From Bradyrhizobium sp. 200 (GTDB taxonomy: Bacteria; Pseudomonadota; Alphaproteobacteria; Rhizobiales; Xanthobacteraceae), in the NCBI RefSeq assembly GCF_023100945.1, contig NZ_CP064689.1, positions 9,282,001-9,346,000 of the forward strand: a DNA stretch of 64,000 bases, given 5' to 3'. The position numbers and the translations under genes are program-made. The notes below the pieces were generated by a model. That model searched no databases, had not been told where the DNA came from, and saw only the letters and a list, made by a program, of their open reading frames with translations. Positions 21,511 to 30,904 of the stretch are shown piece by piece. Numbering within the stretch: position 1 is the first letter of the stretch; every line of letters starts with the position of its first letter.

Positions 21511-21831
21511 TCAGGCCGCGCCGCTCATATAAGTTTCGCGGCGGCCGATCATGCGTTGCGCGGCGGCCTTGGCGTCCGCCTTCGAGGAGGTCGCGCAGGT
21601 CCGGTATTCGAGATCGGGCAGCTTGCCACTGTCGCGGCGGCCGAACCAGGATTTGGACCCGACCGAAAGCTGCGCCAGCGCCTGGGCGACGTTGTCGACC
21701 GCCTCGAAGGAATGCAGCGCGCCGGTGCCGGCATAGCGGACTTCATAAATTCCGGGGGTGATCGGCGCCTCGATATTTTCGCCACGTCCGGGACGGGGAT
21801 ACCGCTTCCATTCACTCCAGGTCGAAATCAT
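21511..21831 (-). CDS. Small conserved-looking hypothetical protein
   Basis: 106 residues from ATG 21831 (a GTG/ATG 15 bases further up is possible). It reads ISTWSEWKRYPRPGRGENIE, then PGIYEVRYAGTGALHSFEAV. The many aromatic residues and the PGIYEVR block resemble short uncharacterised alphaproteobacterial proteins, but I cannot name the family. No signal peptide or membrane segment. Codon use is like that of its neighbours, so it is probably real. Confidence 0.6.
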   Translation of the reverse strand: MISTWSEWKRYPRPGRGENIEAPITPGIYEVRYAGTGALHSFEAVDNVAQALAQLSVGSKSWFGRRDSGKLPDLEYRTCATSSKADAKAAAQRMIGRRETYMSGAA

Positions 21832-22186
21832 TGCGCAGCCTCGCAACTTCTAAAAATGACAACCATTTTGGTTAAATTTGCCCAGCCGACGAGCAACGTT
21901 TGTGCTGGAATCTGAACGCTTTACTGCAGAAAATCGGCGACGGGAATCGCGGGCCAGATCACGTTATCGTGGATGGTTAAGGCGGTCACTGATTGACGAG
22001 ATCGTCCACCGCGGATTGTGGCGAAGTGTTGCAGTTTTGTGGCCCGCCCATACCGGGCCACCGCTGCCCACGCCCCCTCCATCACGAGACCGCGACATCG
22101 GCGGCGGCCGTCCGCTGCCGCTTGCCGGATCGCACGGCCGGGAGGAAGATCGCGCACTTCGTAAAAATCAAAGCGGGAGGTGACCC
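21832..22186. other. Gap with no recognised gene
   Basis: 355 bases between divergent genes. It must contain promoters for both. 21841-21880 is A/T-rich (tctaaaaatgacaaccattt) and is the likely promoter of the small gene on the minus strand. A minus-strand frame runs through 21921-22301 but overlaps the serine hydrolase start and matches nothing known. A ribosome binding site (gcgggagg, 22172-22179) serves the next gene. Confidence 0.5.
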
Positions 22187-23374
22187 ATGCAAAGCAAAGC
22201 CCAGATCGATCAGATTCTGCGTCAGAAATGCGAGACCAAGGAAATTCCCGGCGTGGTCGCGATGGCGGCGACCGGCAGCGAAGTGATTTATCAAGGCGCA
22301 TTCGGCAAGCGCGACCTCGGCAAGGACGATGCCATGACCGCCGACAGCGTGTTCTGGATCGCCTCCATGACCAAGGCGATCACGACGGCAGCCGGCATGC
22401 AGCTCGTCGAGCAGGGCAAGCTTTCGCTGGACGAGCCGATCGGCAAGCTGCTGCCCGATCTGGCCTCCCCGCAGGTACTGGAAGGGTTTGACGCCAGCGG
22501 CGAACCAAAACTGCGCCCCGCCACGAAGCCGATCACGCTGCGCCAGCTCATGACGCACACCGCGGGCTTTGCCTACGGCTTCTGGAACGGCGATATGGCG
22601 GCGTATCTGGAGAAGACGGGTATTCCGCCGATCACCACCTGCCAGAACGCCGCGCTGAAGACGCCGCTCGCGACCGAGCCCGGCACGCGATGGGAATACG
22701 GCACCAATATCGACTTCGTCGGCAAGGCGGTGGAAGCCGTCAGCGGCAAGCGGCTCGATGCCTACCTGCACGATAACATCTTCACGCCGCTCGGCATGAA
22801 CGACACCGCCTTCAAGATCACGGACTCCATGCGCAAGCGCCTGGTCGGCATGCATGCACGCGGCGAGGATGGATCGCTGGCGCCGATCCCGTTCGAGATC
22901 GAACAGGCGCCGGAATTTCACATGGGCGGCGGCGGCCTCTACAGCACGGCCGCCGATTACATCAAGTTCACCCAGATGATCCTCAACAATGGCCGCGGCA
23001 ATGGCAACCAGTTGCTGAAGCCCGAGACCATCGCGCTGATGGGCCAGAACCACATCGGCGATCTCACCATCGGCAAGATGACCACGGTGGCGCCCATCTA
23101 CACGAACGATGTCGATCTCTACCCTGACATCGTGAAGAAGTGGGGTCTCTCGTTCCTGATCAACACCACGAAGACGGCGGAAGGCCGCAGCGCCGGCAGC
23201 CTCGCCTGGGCCGGCCTCGCCAACAGCTATTTCTGGATCGATCAGGCGCGCAATGTCGCCGGCGTGATCCTGATGCAGTTGTTGCCGTTCGCCGACGGGA
23301 AAGCGCTGGAGACTTTTGCGGGCTTCGAGCGCGGGGTTTATGCCGGGCTGGATGCCGGGCAGAAGGCGGCGTGA
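22187..23374 (+). CDS. Serine hydrolase of the beta-lactamase class C family (EstB-like), cytoplasmic
   Basis: 395 residues with no signal peptide. The nucleophile motif is Ser60-Met-Thr-Lys63 (WIASMTKAI) and the Tyr motif is YGTN in WEYGTNIDFVGKAV, the arrangement seen in EstB-type esterases. The LMTHTAGFAYGFWN block is also typical. The likely role is ester hydrolysis, with unknown substrate. It begins with ATG 22187 after a gggagg. The acyl-CoA synthetase gene follows on the same strand after 162 bases that include a hairpin repeat. Confidence 0.9.
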   Translation: MQSKAQIDQILRQKCETKEIPGVVAMAATGSEVIYQGAFGKRDLGKDDAMTADSVFWIASMTKAITTAAGMQLVEQGKLSLDEPIGKLLPDLASPQVLEGFDASGEPKLRPATKPITLRQLMTHTAGFAYGFWNGDMAAYLEKTGIPPITTCQNAALKTPLATEPGTRWEYGTNIDFVGKAVEAVSGKRLDAYLHDNIFTPLGMNDTAFKITDSMRKRLVGMHARGEDGSLAPIPFEIEQAPEFHMGGGGLYSTAADYIKFTQMILNNGRGNGNQLLKPETIALMGQNHIGDLTIGKMTTVAPIYTNDVDLYPDIVKKWGLSFLINTTKTAEGRSAGSLAWAGLANSYFWIDQARNVAGVILMQLLPFADGKALETFAGFERGVYAGLDAGQKAA

Positions 23375-23427
23375 AGGGGCGGCGCATCGCCCTCCCTTTT
23401 CGCGCTTCACGACACACTCCCTCCGTT

Positions 23428-23451
23428 CCCTCCCCCTTTCGCGGGGGAGGG
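23428..23451. repeat. Short GC hairpin, ccctccccctttcgcgggggaggg
   Basis: Near-perfect palindrome after the serine hydrolase stop. It resembles the outer hairpin of the paired half-elements at 25300 and 30645 and may be a solitary half-element. It could also help terminate transcription, but no T-run follows. Confidence 0.7.
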
Positions 23452-23536
23452 TCAGGGAGAGAGCGCAGCAGATCGCATTTCGTCTTTCATACTTGCAGGC
23501 CTCATAGTCACAGATCTCATACTGGGAGACCACACC

Positions 23537-25225
23537 TTGACCCTCGACAGCTACGTCTGCGGCATTTCCGACGCGCCGCTGCTTGGAGAGACGATCGGGC
23601 GCTGCCTCGATCAGGCCGCCGCGCGGTGGGGGCAGCGCGAGGCGCTGGTTTCGCCAAGCCATGACGTGCGCTGGACCTGGAAAGAGTTTGCCGAGCGTGT
23701 CGACGCGCTGGCCACGGGCTTTCTCGCGCTCGGTCTCGAACGCGGCGCGCGGATCGGCGTCTGGTCGCTCAATCGCCCGGAATGGGCGCTGACGCAATTC
23801 GCCGCTGCGAAAGCAGGGCTCGTTCTCGTCACCATCAATCCCGCCTACCGTTTGAGCGAACTCGAATTCGCGCTGGCAAAGGTCGGCTGCGCGGCGATCG
23901 TCACCGCGACCGCCTTCAAGACCTCCAACTACATGGAGATGCTGAACACGCTGCTGCCGGAGCTTGCCGCGTCGCCGCCGGGCGAACTGCAGGCGGCGCG
24001 GCTGCCGCAACTGCGCGCGGTGATCCAGATCGGCGGGCCCAAATGTCCGGGCACCATCGCCTTCGAGGATGTGAGCAAAATGGGCGGCGGGCGGCACCGC
24101 GAGAAGCTCGCCGAACTCTCCAAGACGCTGCAATTCGACGATGCGGTCAATATTCAATTCACCAGCGGCACCACGGGTTCGCCCAAGGGCGTGACGCTGA
24201 CGCATCACAACATCCTCAACAACGGCTATTTCGTTGGCCGCGCGATGCGCCTGACGGAAAACGACCGCATCTGCATTCCGGTGCCGCTCTATCACTGCTT
24301 TGGCATGGTGATGGGCAACCTCGCCTCCGTCACGCTCGGCGCGACCATGGTCTATCCCGGCGAAGGTTTTGATCCGCTGGCAACGCTGCAGACCATCGAG
24401 CGCGAAAAATGCACCGCGCTCTACGGCGTGCCGACCATGTTCATCGCCGAACTCGATCACCCCGAGTTTTCGCGCTTCAACCTGAAATCGCTGCGCACCG
24501 GCATCATGGCCGGCGCGCCCTGCCCGATCGAGGTGATGAAGCGCGTCAACAGCGAGATGAACATGGGCGAAGTCACGATCGCCTATGGCATGACCGAAAC
24601 CTCGCCGGTGAGTTTCCAGAGTTCGACCGACGATCCGCTGGAACGCCGGGTGTCGACCGTCGGGCGCATCCATCCGCATGTCGAGGTCAAGGTCGTCGAT
24701 CTCGAGGGGCGCGTGGTGCCGCGCGGAATGCGCGGCGAACTCTGCACCCGCGGCTACAGCGTCATGCTGGGCTATTGGGACGAACCTGAAAAGACCCGCG
24801 ACGTGCTCGACGCGCAGGGGTGGATGCACACCGGCGACATCGCCATCATCGACGCCGAGGGCTATTGCAACATCGTCGGCCGCATCAAGGACATGGTGAT
24901 CCGCGGTGGCGAAAACCTCTACCCCAGAGAGATCGAGGAATTCCTCTATCGCCACCCCAAAATCCAGGACGTGCAGATCTTCGGCGTTGCGGATGATCGC
25001 TACGGCGAGGAACTCTGCGCCTGGATCCGCACCCGGCCGGGCGAGACACTCACGGGCGACGAAGTCCGCGCCTTCTGCCAGGGCCAGATCGCCCACAACA
25101 AGATCCCGCGCTATGTCGAATTCGTCGAGGAATTCCCGATGACGGTGACGGGCAAGATCCAGAAGTTCTTGATGCGGGAAGCGGTGGAGGCGAAGCTGGG
25201 ATTGAAGGCGGCGAAGACGGCGTGA
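23537..25225 (+). CDS. AMP-binding acyl-CoA synthetase
   Basis: 562 residues; activates a carboxylic (probably fatty) acid to its CoA thioester through an acyl-AMP. Motifs in order: [18 protein letters not shown] near residues 205-222, YGMTETSP near 352, [17 protein letters not shown] near 435-451 and the C-terminal catalytic Lys in TVTGKIQKF near 540. It is closest in layout to medium/long-chain fatty-acyl-CoA synthases. The TTG at 23537 is accepted as start since ggaga lies about 10 bases before it and no ATG is found in the first 130 codons. Confidence 0.92.
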   Translation: MTLDSYVCGISDAPLLGETIGRCLDQAAARWGQREALVSPSHDVRWTWKEFAERVDALATGFLALGLERGARIGVWSLNRPEWALTQFAAAKAGLVLVTINPAYRLSELEFALAKVGCAAIVTATAFKTSNYMEMLNTLLPELAASPPGELQAARLPQLRAVIQIGGPKCPGTIAFEDVSKMGGGRHREKLAELSKTLQFDDAVNIQFTSGTTGSPKGVTLTHHNILNNGYFVGRAMRLTENDRICIPVPLYHCFGMVMGNLASVTLGATMVYPGEGFDPLATLQTIEREKCTALYGVPTMFIAELDHPEFSRFNLKSLRTGIMAGAPCPIEVMKRVNSEMNMGEVTIAYGMTETSPVSFQSSTDDPLERRVSTVGRIHPHVEVKVVDLEGRVVPRGMRGELCTRGYSVMLGYWDEPEKTRDVLDAQGWMHTGDIAIIDAEGYCNIVGRIKDMVIRGGENLYPREIEEFLYRHPKIQDVQIFGVADDRYGEELCAWIRTRPGETLTGDEVRAFCQGQIAHNKIPRYVEFVEEFPMTVTGKIQKFLMREAVEAKLGLKAAKTA

Positions 25226-25299
25226 GGAAACAATTGGTTGCTGTCAAGCATGCGGCGCGCCTCATGATTTCAAACAGCCCGCGCTAGCCTCCGAAGTAA

Positions 25300-25424
25300 C
25301 CTCGCCCCGCTCTTCGCGGGGAGAAGTCGGCGCGCAGCGCCGGGTGAGGGGCTGTCTCCACGAGTCGAATGCGTGGAGAGAAGCCCCTCACCCCACCCCT
25401 CTCCCCGCAAGAGCGGGGCGAGGG
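25300..25424. repeat. Inverted pair of half-elements (REPIN-like), copy A
   Basis: The left half begins ctcgccccgctcttcgcggg and runs into a second hairpin (ggcgcgcagcgcc) and then GGGTGAGGGGC. The right half is its inverse (gcccctcaccccac, then ctccccgcaagagcggggcg) and lacks the second hairpin. About 20 bases separate a pair of ctccacg/cgtggag arms at the centre. The layout parallels the 58-bp repeats around the DUF559 pseudogene, but with no gene between the halves. Confidence 0.88.
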
Positions 25425-25490
25425 AGAAAACACACCTTCGCGATCTCGCGGCGCATTCCGCCCGAGCTTTGCCATTACCATTCACGCCCT

Positions 25491-26015
25491 AGGAAAAGAG
25501 GGCGCAGGGAAGACCGGGTGCGCGCTGCACCCGCGGTCTCGTGTGCAATTGCGCACAAAGAACGCGCACACGAGCATACAGGTCCAGCGGAGAGCATCCG
25601 GCCTTCCCTGCGCAATGGTTTTACGGCGTACTTCGCGCTCTCCCCGGTGTGCGAATTCCTTTAGCCACCGTCATCCGCGGATTGATGGATGAGGCCAGCC
25701 CGGTCGGGCCGACACATCCTCCGCGGACTTGACACCAGCAACGGGTGCCAGGACCACACGACTTGGCCGTACGCTTCAGCGCCGTTCGTCTGCGTGCCGT
25801 CTGTTCGCTCACGGGCCAGGAGCCCGCCCTGCGACGACGTCTGCGCGCCCAACGCTGCCGCGTCCACCGCACCCCGCCCCGCGTTTAGTGACGATCGCGA
25901 AACGCCCCTCTTGGGGGACGGGATGGCGGGAGTTTTACGGGTGATTTGGGGGAAACGAGAAGTGGATTATTTTCACGGGAGATCGCTTTTTGATTTGCGC
26001 TGTCGGGCAAATCAG
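25491..26015. repeat. Large (~0.5 kb) dispersed repeat of Bradyrhizobium type
   Basis: The segment from about agggcgcagggaagaccggg to cgctgtcgggcaaatcag matches, as I recall, an intergenic repeat that is very frequent in Bradyrhizobium genomes. It is often mis-annotated there as small hypothetical proteins reading KTGCALHPRSRVQL in one frame. It contains cgcgcacacgag/ctcgtgtgc-type inverted segments and gggtgcgcgctgcacccg. All frames through it are short and no start is plausible, so it is probably non-coding. The boundaries are approximate. Confidence 0.7.
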
Positions 26016-26084
26016 TGCTCGACGATGCGCCCGCCGATCGAAGCGCCTTCGGTCCAGAGCAACAAGTTATCGGCTCTCAATAAC

Positions 26085-26590
26085 CTAAAGCCAGCTTTCA
26101 GCAACAAGCCGATCGTAGGCAGACTTGATGTGCGCCGGCGGCATGATCTCACGCTTCCGGACGTTCCAACCGTGTACCGCCTGAATGATTTCGTCCAAGG
26201 CGGCCTTCGGCTTCTCAGTAACGACCCAATGGACTGTGGCCAACAATTCCATGCCGTAAGGTGTTTCGAAACCCTCGATCAGTCGGCCAATCCGCTGCAC
26301 CCGCTTTCCCGTTTCATTATCGGCGCTAGCTTCGAGCAATGTCTCGGCTTCAGCATCGGCGATCGCGGCGCGAAATGAAATGGCACATAGTCGTGAAGGT
26401 TACCTCCAGAAGCAATTGGAACCAGCTTCACCGATCGGTGTCCCTGCACCGTCTGAAAGGCGATGTTGGCGAAGTTAATACCTTGCACCGCGACCCGGTT
26501 TTTGGAGAGTAGGCTTGTACTCGCGATCGACCGCAAATTGTCGATCGCGGTTATGTGGAACAGCGGAGTTGGCGTCGGTTTCGGCACCAT
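26085..26590 (-). pseudogene. DarTG toxin-antitoxin remnant (darT 5' part fused out of frame to darG 3' part)
   Basis: From ATG 26590 the frame reads PLFHITAIDNLRSI, then GGNLHDYVPFHFAPRSPML, which is the N-terminus of DarT (DUF4433), an enzyme that ADP-ribosylates thymidine in single-stranded DNA. Near 26350-26365 homology jumps to another frame reading RIGRLIEGFETPYGMELLA, then TVHWVVTE, which is the C-terminal region of DarG, the macrodomain antitoxin normally encoded just after darT. The rest of DarT, including its catalytic Glu, and the whole DarG macrodomain are missing. One internal deletion of roughly 1.2-1.4 kb would explain this. Neither part can be active. DarG's assignment is by memory of the conserved LLATVHWV block. 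Confidence 0.8.
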
Positions 26591-26674
26591 TAAGTCCCTC
26601 AGGTAACCACAGTCGGCTTCTTAGAGGTCCTTGTACCCAATTGGCGTCTGCAAAGCGTTTGAAGGTGACAGCCC

Positions 26675-27676
26675 CTACACCGGCAACCCGTTCTGCCCAG
26701 CCAGCTCCTTCAGCGACACCTGCGGCCGTGCCCCGATATGCTGGATCACCTCCGCCGCCGCCAGCGCCCCTAACCTACCCGCCGCCTCATACCCAGCATT
26801 GCGCACCAGCCCGAACAGGAAGCCGGCGGCGAACAGGTCGCCGGCGCCTGTCGTGTCAACGAGCTTTTGAATCGGGAACGCCGGCACGGCCGTCACGCCA
26901 TCTTTCGCAGCCACCACGCAGCCCTTTTCGCTGCGGGTGACGATGCCGAGTTTGGCATCGGTGCGCAGTTGCTTCAGCGCGCCCTCGAAATCCGAGGTCT
27001 GGTACAGCGAGTGCAACTCGGCCTCGTTGGCGAACACGAGGTCGACGGTGCCTTTGCGCATCAGGTCGAGGAACTCGTCACGATAACGATCCACGCAGAA
27101 GGAATCCGACAGCGTCAGCGCCACCTGGCGGCCGGCAGAGTGCGCGATTGCAGCGGCCTTGACGAAGGCTTCCTTGGCGTTCGAGGGATCCCAGAGATAG
27201 CCTTCGAGATAGACGATGCGCGCGGCTGCGATCTGCGCGTCATCGATGTCTGCGGGCCCAAGATCCTGCGCGGCGCCGAGATAGGTGTTCATGGTGCGCT
27301 CGCCGTCCGGCGTCACCAGGATGTAGGAGCAGCCGGTGGCGGGGCCGGCCGTTGCCGCCTTGGTCTCGAAGGCGACGCCGGCGGCGCGGATGTCATGGGT
27401 GTAGAGGGTGCCGATCTGGTCATTCTTGACCTTGCCGATGAAGGCGGCCCGCGCGCCGAACCCGGCGACGCCGACGATGGTGTTGGCGCCCGAGCCGCCG
27501 GACATCTCGGTCGCCGGGCCCATGTCCTTGTAGATGGCGATGGCGCGGGCCTCGTCGATCAGCGCCATGCCGCCCTTGGTCATGCCGTGGCGCGCCAGAA
27601 ACCCCTCATCGGTCTGCACCAGCACGTCGAAAATCGCATTGCCGATCCCGAGAACGTCGTATTTTGCGTCAGTCAT
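26675..27676 (-). CDS. Adenosine kinase (PfkB/ribokinase family)
   Basis: Phosphorylates adenosine (or a related nucleoside or sugar) with ATP. 333 residues. The PfkB signatures are the substrate/Gly-rich SGGSGANTIVGVAGFG near residues 59-74 and the C-terminal DTTGAGDLFAAGFLFG, whose Asp is the catalytic base. The layout matches alphaproteobacterial proteins annotated as adenosine kinase. ATG 27676. It is transcribed away from murJ. Confidence 0.88.
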   Translation of the reverse strand: MTDAKYDVLGIGNAIFDVLVQTDEGFLARHGMTKGGMALIDEARAIAIYKDMGPATEMSGGSGANTIVGVAGFGARAAFIGKVKNDQIGTLYTHDIRAAGVAFETKAATAGPATGCSYILVTPDGERTMNTYLGAAQDLGPADIDDAQIAAARIVYLEGYLWDPSNAKEAFVKAAAIAHSAGRQVALTLSDSFCVDRYRDEFLDLMRKGTVDLVFANEAELHSLYQTSDFEGALKQLRTDAKLGIVTRSEKGCVVAAKDGVTAVPAFPIQKLVDTTGAGDLFAAGFLFGLVRNAGYEAAGRLGALAAAEVIQHIGARPQVSLKELAGQNGLPV

Positions 27677-27789
27677 TCGTCCGTCCTGTTTACGGCGTTG
27701 TGCGAAGAAGCCGAGCGCGGCTAAGAAGGTTGCGGCCTACCAGATCGGCCCCGCGCCAGCAAGGGAAGCCGGGAGCGATACCGCGAACT

Positions 27790-27879
27790 CGTCATGCCCG
27801 GCCTTGTGCCGGGCATCCACGTCCTTGCTTCACTGAGGCAGGAAAGACGTGGATGGCCGGGACAAGCCCGGCCATGACG
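27790..27879. repeat. Palindromic repeat, CGTCATGCCCGGGCTTG family, copy 1
   Basis: cgtcatgcccggccttgtgc and gggcatccacgtcctt on the left; aagacgtggatggccgggac and aagcccggccatgacg on the right. Lies between divergent genes upstream of murJ. Related to 36692-36781, 52883-52914 and 63140-63279. Confidence 0.92.
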
Positions 27880-27942
27880 AAGATTGAGGACTCGGGGCTG
27901 ACATTGCTGCCAGCAAGGGGAGCGGCTGCTATACACCCGCCA

Positions 27943-29487
27943 ATGATCCGCTCCTTTCTCACGGTATCCTCGGGAACGCTGGCCTCGCGGCTGCTCGGAT
28001 TCGTGCGCGATTCCGTGCTCGCGGCGCTGCTGGGCGCGGGCGCTGTCGCGGATGCGTTCCTGGCGGCGTTTCAACTGGTCAATGTTATCAGGCGGCTGCT
28101 CACCGAGGGCGGGCTGAACGCCGCGCTGGTGCCGGCGTGGCTGCGGGTGCGCAAGACCGATGGCGCTGTGGCGGCGGCGGCGTTCGCGGGCCGCGTGCTC
28201 GGCACCGTGACCGTCGCATTGATCGTTGCAACCGCATTGCTCGCTTTCGCTATGCCGCTCGTTATTGCCCTGCTGGCGCCGGGATTTTCGGGGCGCGAGA
28301 CGCTGGCATTGGCGGCCAGCAATGCGCGGCTGATGCTGCCGTACCTCGCCTTCGCTGGTCCCGTGACCGTCATGATGGCGCTGCTCAACGCGCAAGGCCG
28401 CTTCGCGCTGACGGCGTTCTCGCCGCTGTTGTTCAACATCGCGCTGATTTCGGTGATGGCCGCGCTGATGATGTTTCCGCAAGATGCCGCCCGCGCCGCG
28501 CAGATCATTGCCGCGACTGTCGGTGTCGCCGGCTTGCTCCAGCTATCGGTGCTGGTGCTGCGCCGTGGCGAGAGCATTGCAACGCCTCTGCGGATTTCGT
28601 TCGACAAGGAGATCCGCGGTTTTCTCGGCAAGGCGGTGCCCGGGATGATGGCATCCAGCGCGCCGCAGCTTTTGATGGTGGCCGGCGCGATCATCGCGTC
28701 TTCATCGCCGTCGGCGGTGTCGTGGCTCTATTTCGCGGGCCGCCTCGTCGAACTGCCGCTCGGCATCGTCGGCGTCGCCATGGGCACGGTGCTGATCCCG
28801 GAACTGACGCGCGCGGTGCGGGCCGAGGACCACGCCGGCGTTGCGCATGCAGAATCGCGCGGCCTCGAACTCGCCGTCGGCCTGGCGCTGCCGGCCACGC
28901 TCGGGCTGATGGTGTTAGCTGCGCCGATCGTGCGGCTGTTGTTCGAGCACGGCGCCTTCACGGCTGACGATACGGCGGCGACGGCGCGTGCGCTGATGTG
29001 GCTGGCACTCGCAATGCCTGCGCATGTGCTGGTCAAGGCGCTGTCGCCGGCGTTCTTCGCGCGCGAGGATACGATGACGCCGCTGGTATCATCGCTGAAG
29101 GGCGTGGTGCTGGCGATCGCGGCCGCCTTCCTGCTCAGCCGTTGGTACGGCGCTGAGGGCATCGCGGTAGCGATTGCGTTTGGCGCGTGGAGCATGGCGT
29201 TCAGCCTGATCCGCCGCAGCGCGGCGACGTTCGGATTTTCGATCGATCCGAAGGCGAAGCGGCGGCTGCCGCGCATCGTGCTGTCGGCGCTCGCCATGGG
29301 CGCGCTGCTGTGGCTCGCGACGCGGTCGCTGCCGGCGCTCGCCTCAGACGCACACGGCCTCGTACAAGCCATCCTGCTGCTGGCCGTGATCTCGGCGGGA
29401 ATCGCGATCTATGGCCTGTTCTTAAGGCTTTTCGGCGTCGCCGGCTGGCGCGAGGCGGTTAACGCCATCAGGCGATCCGGGGCCTAG
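27943..29487 (+). CDS. murJ: Lipid II flippase MurJ (MviN)
   Basis: Flips the peptidoglycan precursor lipid II across the inner membrane. 514 residues with about fourteen hydrophobic helices. It opens SGTLASRLLGFVRDSVLAAL and continues ADAFLAAFQLVNVIRRLLTEGG, the MviN signature. ATG 27943 is chosen; the frame is open upstream but through the palindromic repeat. trpS follows 81 bases downstream on the same strand. Confidence 0.96.
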   Translation: MIRSFLTVSSGTLASRLLGFVRDSVLAALLGAGAVADAFLAAFQLVNVIRRLLTEGGLNAALVPAWLRVRKTDGAVAAAAFAGRVLGTVTVALIVATALLAFAMPLVIALLAPGFSGRETLALAASNARLMLPYLAFAGPVTVMMALLNAQGRFALTAFSPLLFNIALISVMAALMMFPQDAARAAQIIAATVGVAGLLQLSVLVLRRGESIATPLRISFDKEIRGFLGKAVPGMMASSAPQLLMVAGAIIASSSPSAVSWLYFAGRLVELPLGIVGVAMGTVLIPELTRAVRAEDHAGVAHAESRGLELAVGLALPATLGLMVLAAPIVRLLFEHGAFTADDTAATARALMWLALAMPAHVLVKALSPAFFAREDTMTPLVSSLKGVVLAIAAAFLLSRWYGAEGIAVAIAFGAWSMAFSLIRRSAATFGFSIDPKAKRRLPRIVLSALAMGALLWLATRSLPALASDAHGLVQAILLLAVISAGIAIYGLFLRLFGVAGWREAVNAIRRSGA

Positions 29488-29568
29488 CCGCTTGCGCTCA
29501 TAGCCCCTGCGTGGCAAACGACAGCGCGAAACAGGCATCCGATACAGGATTCCTTGGGGAAGCTGGCT

Positions 29569-30621
29569 ATGGCTTTTGTTGAAAAAGTATTTTCGGGCGT
29601 CCAGCCGACGGGCAATCTGCATCTCGGCAACTACCTCGGCGCGATCGTCAACTTCGTGAAGATGCAGGAAACCCATGACTGCATCTATTGCGTCGTCGAC
29701 ATGCACGCGATCACGCAAGGAGTGGAAGTCTGGGGCGGCCCGGCGGAGCTCGCCCGCAACACCCGCGAAGTCACCGCGGCGTTCATCGCCGCCGGCATCG
29801 ATCCGAAGAAGCATATCGTGTTCAACCAGAGCCAGGTCACCGGCCATGCCGAGCTGACATGGATCTTCAATTGCGTTGCGCGCGTCGGCTGGCTGAGCCG
29901 CATGACGCAGTTCAAGGAGAAGGCCGGCAAGGACCGCGAGAACGCGTCGGTGGGGCTGTACGATTATCCGGTGCTGATGGCGGCCGACATTTTGCTGTAT
30001 CGCGCCACGCACGTGCCGGTTGGTGAGGACCAGAAGCAGCATCTCGAACTCTCGCGGGACATCGCGCAGAAGTTCAATAACGATTTTGCCGATTCGATCC
30101 GCAGCCACGGCGCCAATGACGGCCTGTTCTTCCCGCTGCCGGAACCGCTGATCACGGGGCCGGCGACGCGGGTGATGAGCCTGCGCGACGGCACCAAAAA
30201 AATGTCGAAGTCGGACGCATCGGACAATTCGCGGATCAACCTGACCGACGATGCGGATACGATTGCGCAGAAGATCCGGAAAGCCAAAACCGATCCGGAA
30301 CCGCTGCCGTCGGAAGAAAAGGGGCTGGAGAGCCGGCCCGAGGCCGACAACCTCGTCGGCATCTATGCCGCGCTTTCCGAGCGCAGCAAGGCCGACGTTT
30401 TGAAGGAATTCGGCGGCGGGCAGTTCTCCAGCTTCAAGAACGCGCTGGTGGAACTTTGCGTCACAAAGCTCTCGCCGATCGCTTCCGAGATGAAGCGGCT
30501 GGTCGCCGACCCCGGCCATGTCGACAAAATATTGATCGACGGTGCCGACCGCGCGCGCGTCATCGCCGACGAAACCATGCGTGCGGCCAGGGATATCGTC
30601 GGTTTCATCCGAAAGAGCTAG
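29569..30621 (+). CDS. trpS: Tryptophan--tRNA ligase
   Basis: Class I aminoacyl-tRNA synthetase charging tRNA-Trp. 350 residues from ATG 29569, with ggggaag upstream. The HIGH-like motif is TGNLHLGNY at residues 14-22 and the KMSKS motif is at residues 211-215. Both are intact. The gene order murJ-trpS is common in rhizobia. Confidence 0.97.
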   Translation: MAFVEKVFSGVQPTGNLHLGNYLGAIVNFVKMQETHDCIYCVVDMHAITQGVEVWGGPAELARNTREVTAAFIAAGIDPKKHIVFNQSQVTGHAELTWIFNCVARVGWLSRMTQFKEKAGKDRENASVGLYDYPVLMAADILLYRATHVPVGEDQKQHLELSRDIAQKFNNDFADSIRSHGANDGLFFPLPEPLITGPATRVMSLRDGTKKMSKSDASDNSRINLTDDADTIAQKIRKAKTDPEPLPSEEKGLESRPEADNLVGIYAALSERSKADVLKEFGGGQFSSFKNALVELCVTKLSPIASEMKRLVADPGHVDKILIDGADRARVIADETMRAARDIVGFIRKS

Positions 30622-30644
30622 GCCGTATCCGGAGATGGTGTTCA

Positions 30645-30804
30645 CCCTCCCCTGGAGGGGGAGGGTCGACGCTCATGCAATGAGCGGCGGGGTGGGGTGA
30701 CGGTCTCTCCCATCCAACAGTGCCCGGGTGGAGAGATCACCCCCCACCCGTCTCACATTTCGCTTCGCTCAATGTGAGCCGACCCTCCCCCTCCGGGGGA
30801 GGGT
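30645..30804. repeat. Inverted pair of half-elements (REPIN-like), copy B
   Basis: The left half is caccctcccctggaggggga followed by a cgctcatgcaatgagcg hairpin and GGGGTGGGGTGA. The right half is the inverse (tcaccccccacccg, a ctcacattt..aatgtgag hairpin, then ccctccccctccgggggagg). The central spacer is about 37 bases. Same arrangement as 25300-25424 and the 58-bp repeats at 1079/1507. Confidence 0.9.
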
Positions 30805-30904
30805 AAGATTCCATTCCCGCGAGATTGAGGAACACCGACGCCGCTTGTCGAAGGCGGCTGCGCCGTGGCAGCATGCGTCGGTTTGGCGCAGCACCGGGAA
30901 ATGC

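Noticed and set aside
22082..25096. A very long minus-strand frame of about 1000 codons covering the serine hydrolase and acyl-CoA synthetase genes
   Set aside because: It is antisense to two genes with clear family motifs, is rich in His/Asp/Arg/Ala as expected of high-GC shadow frames, and has no recognisable domain.
25344..25944. Several 60-230-codon frames in 25.3-26.4 kb, both strands
   Set aside because: They translate the half-element pair and the large dispersed repeat, which I regard as non-coding; the one running to 26378 also crosses the DarTG remnant on the other strand.
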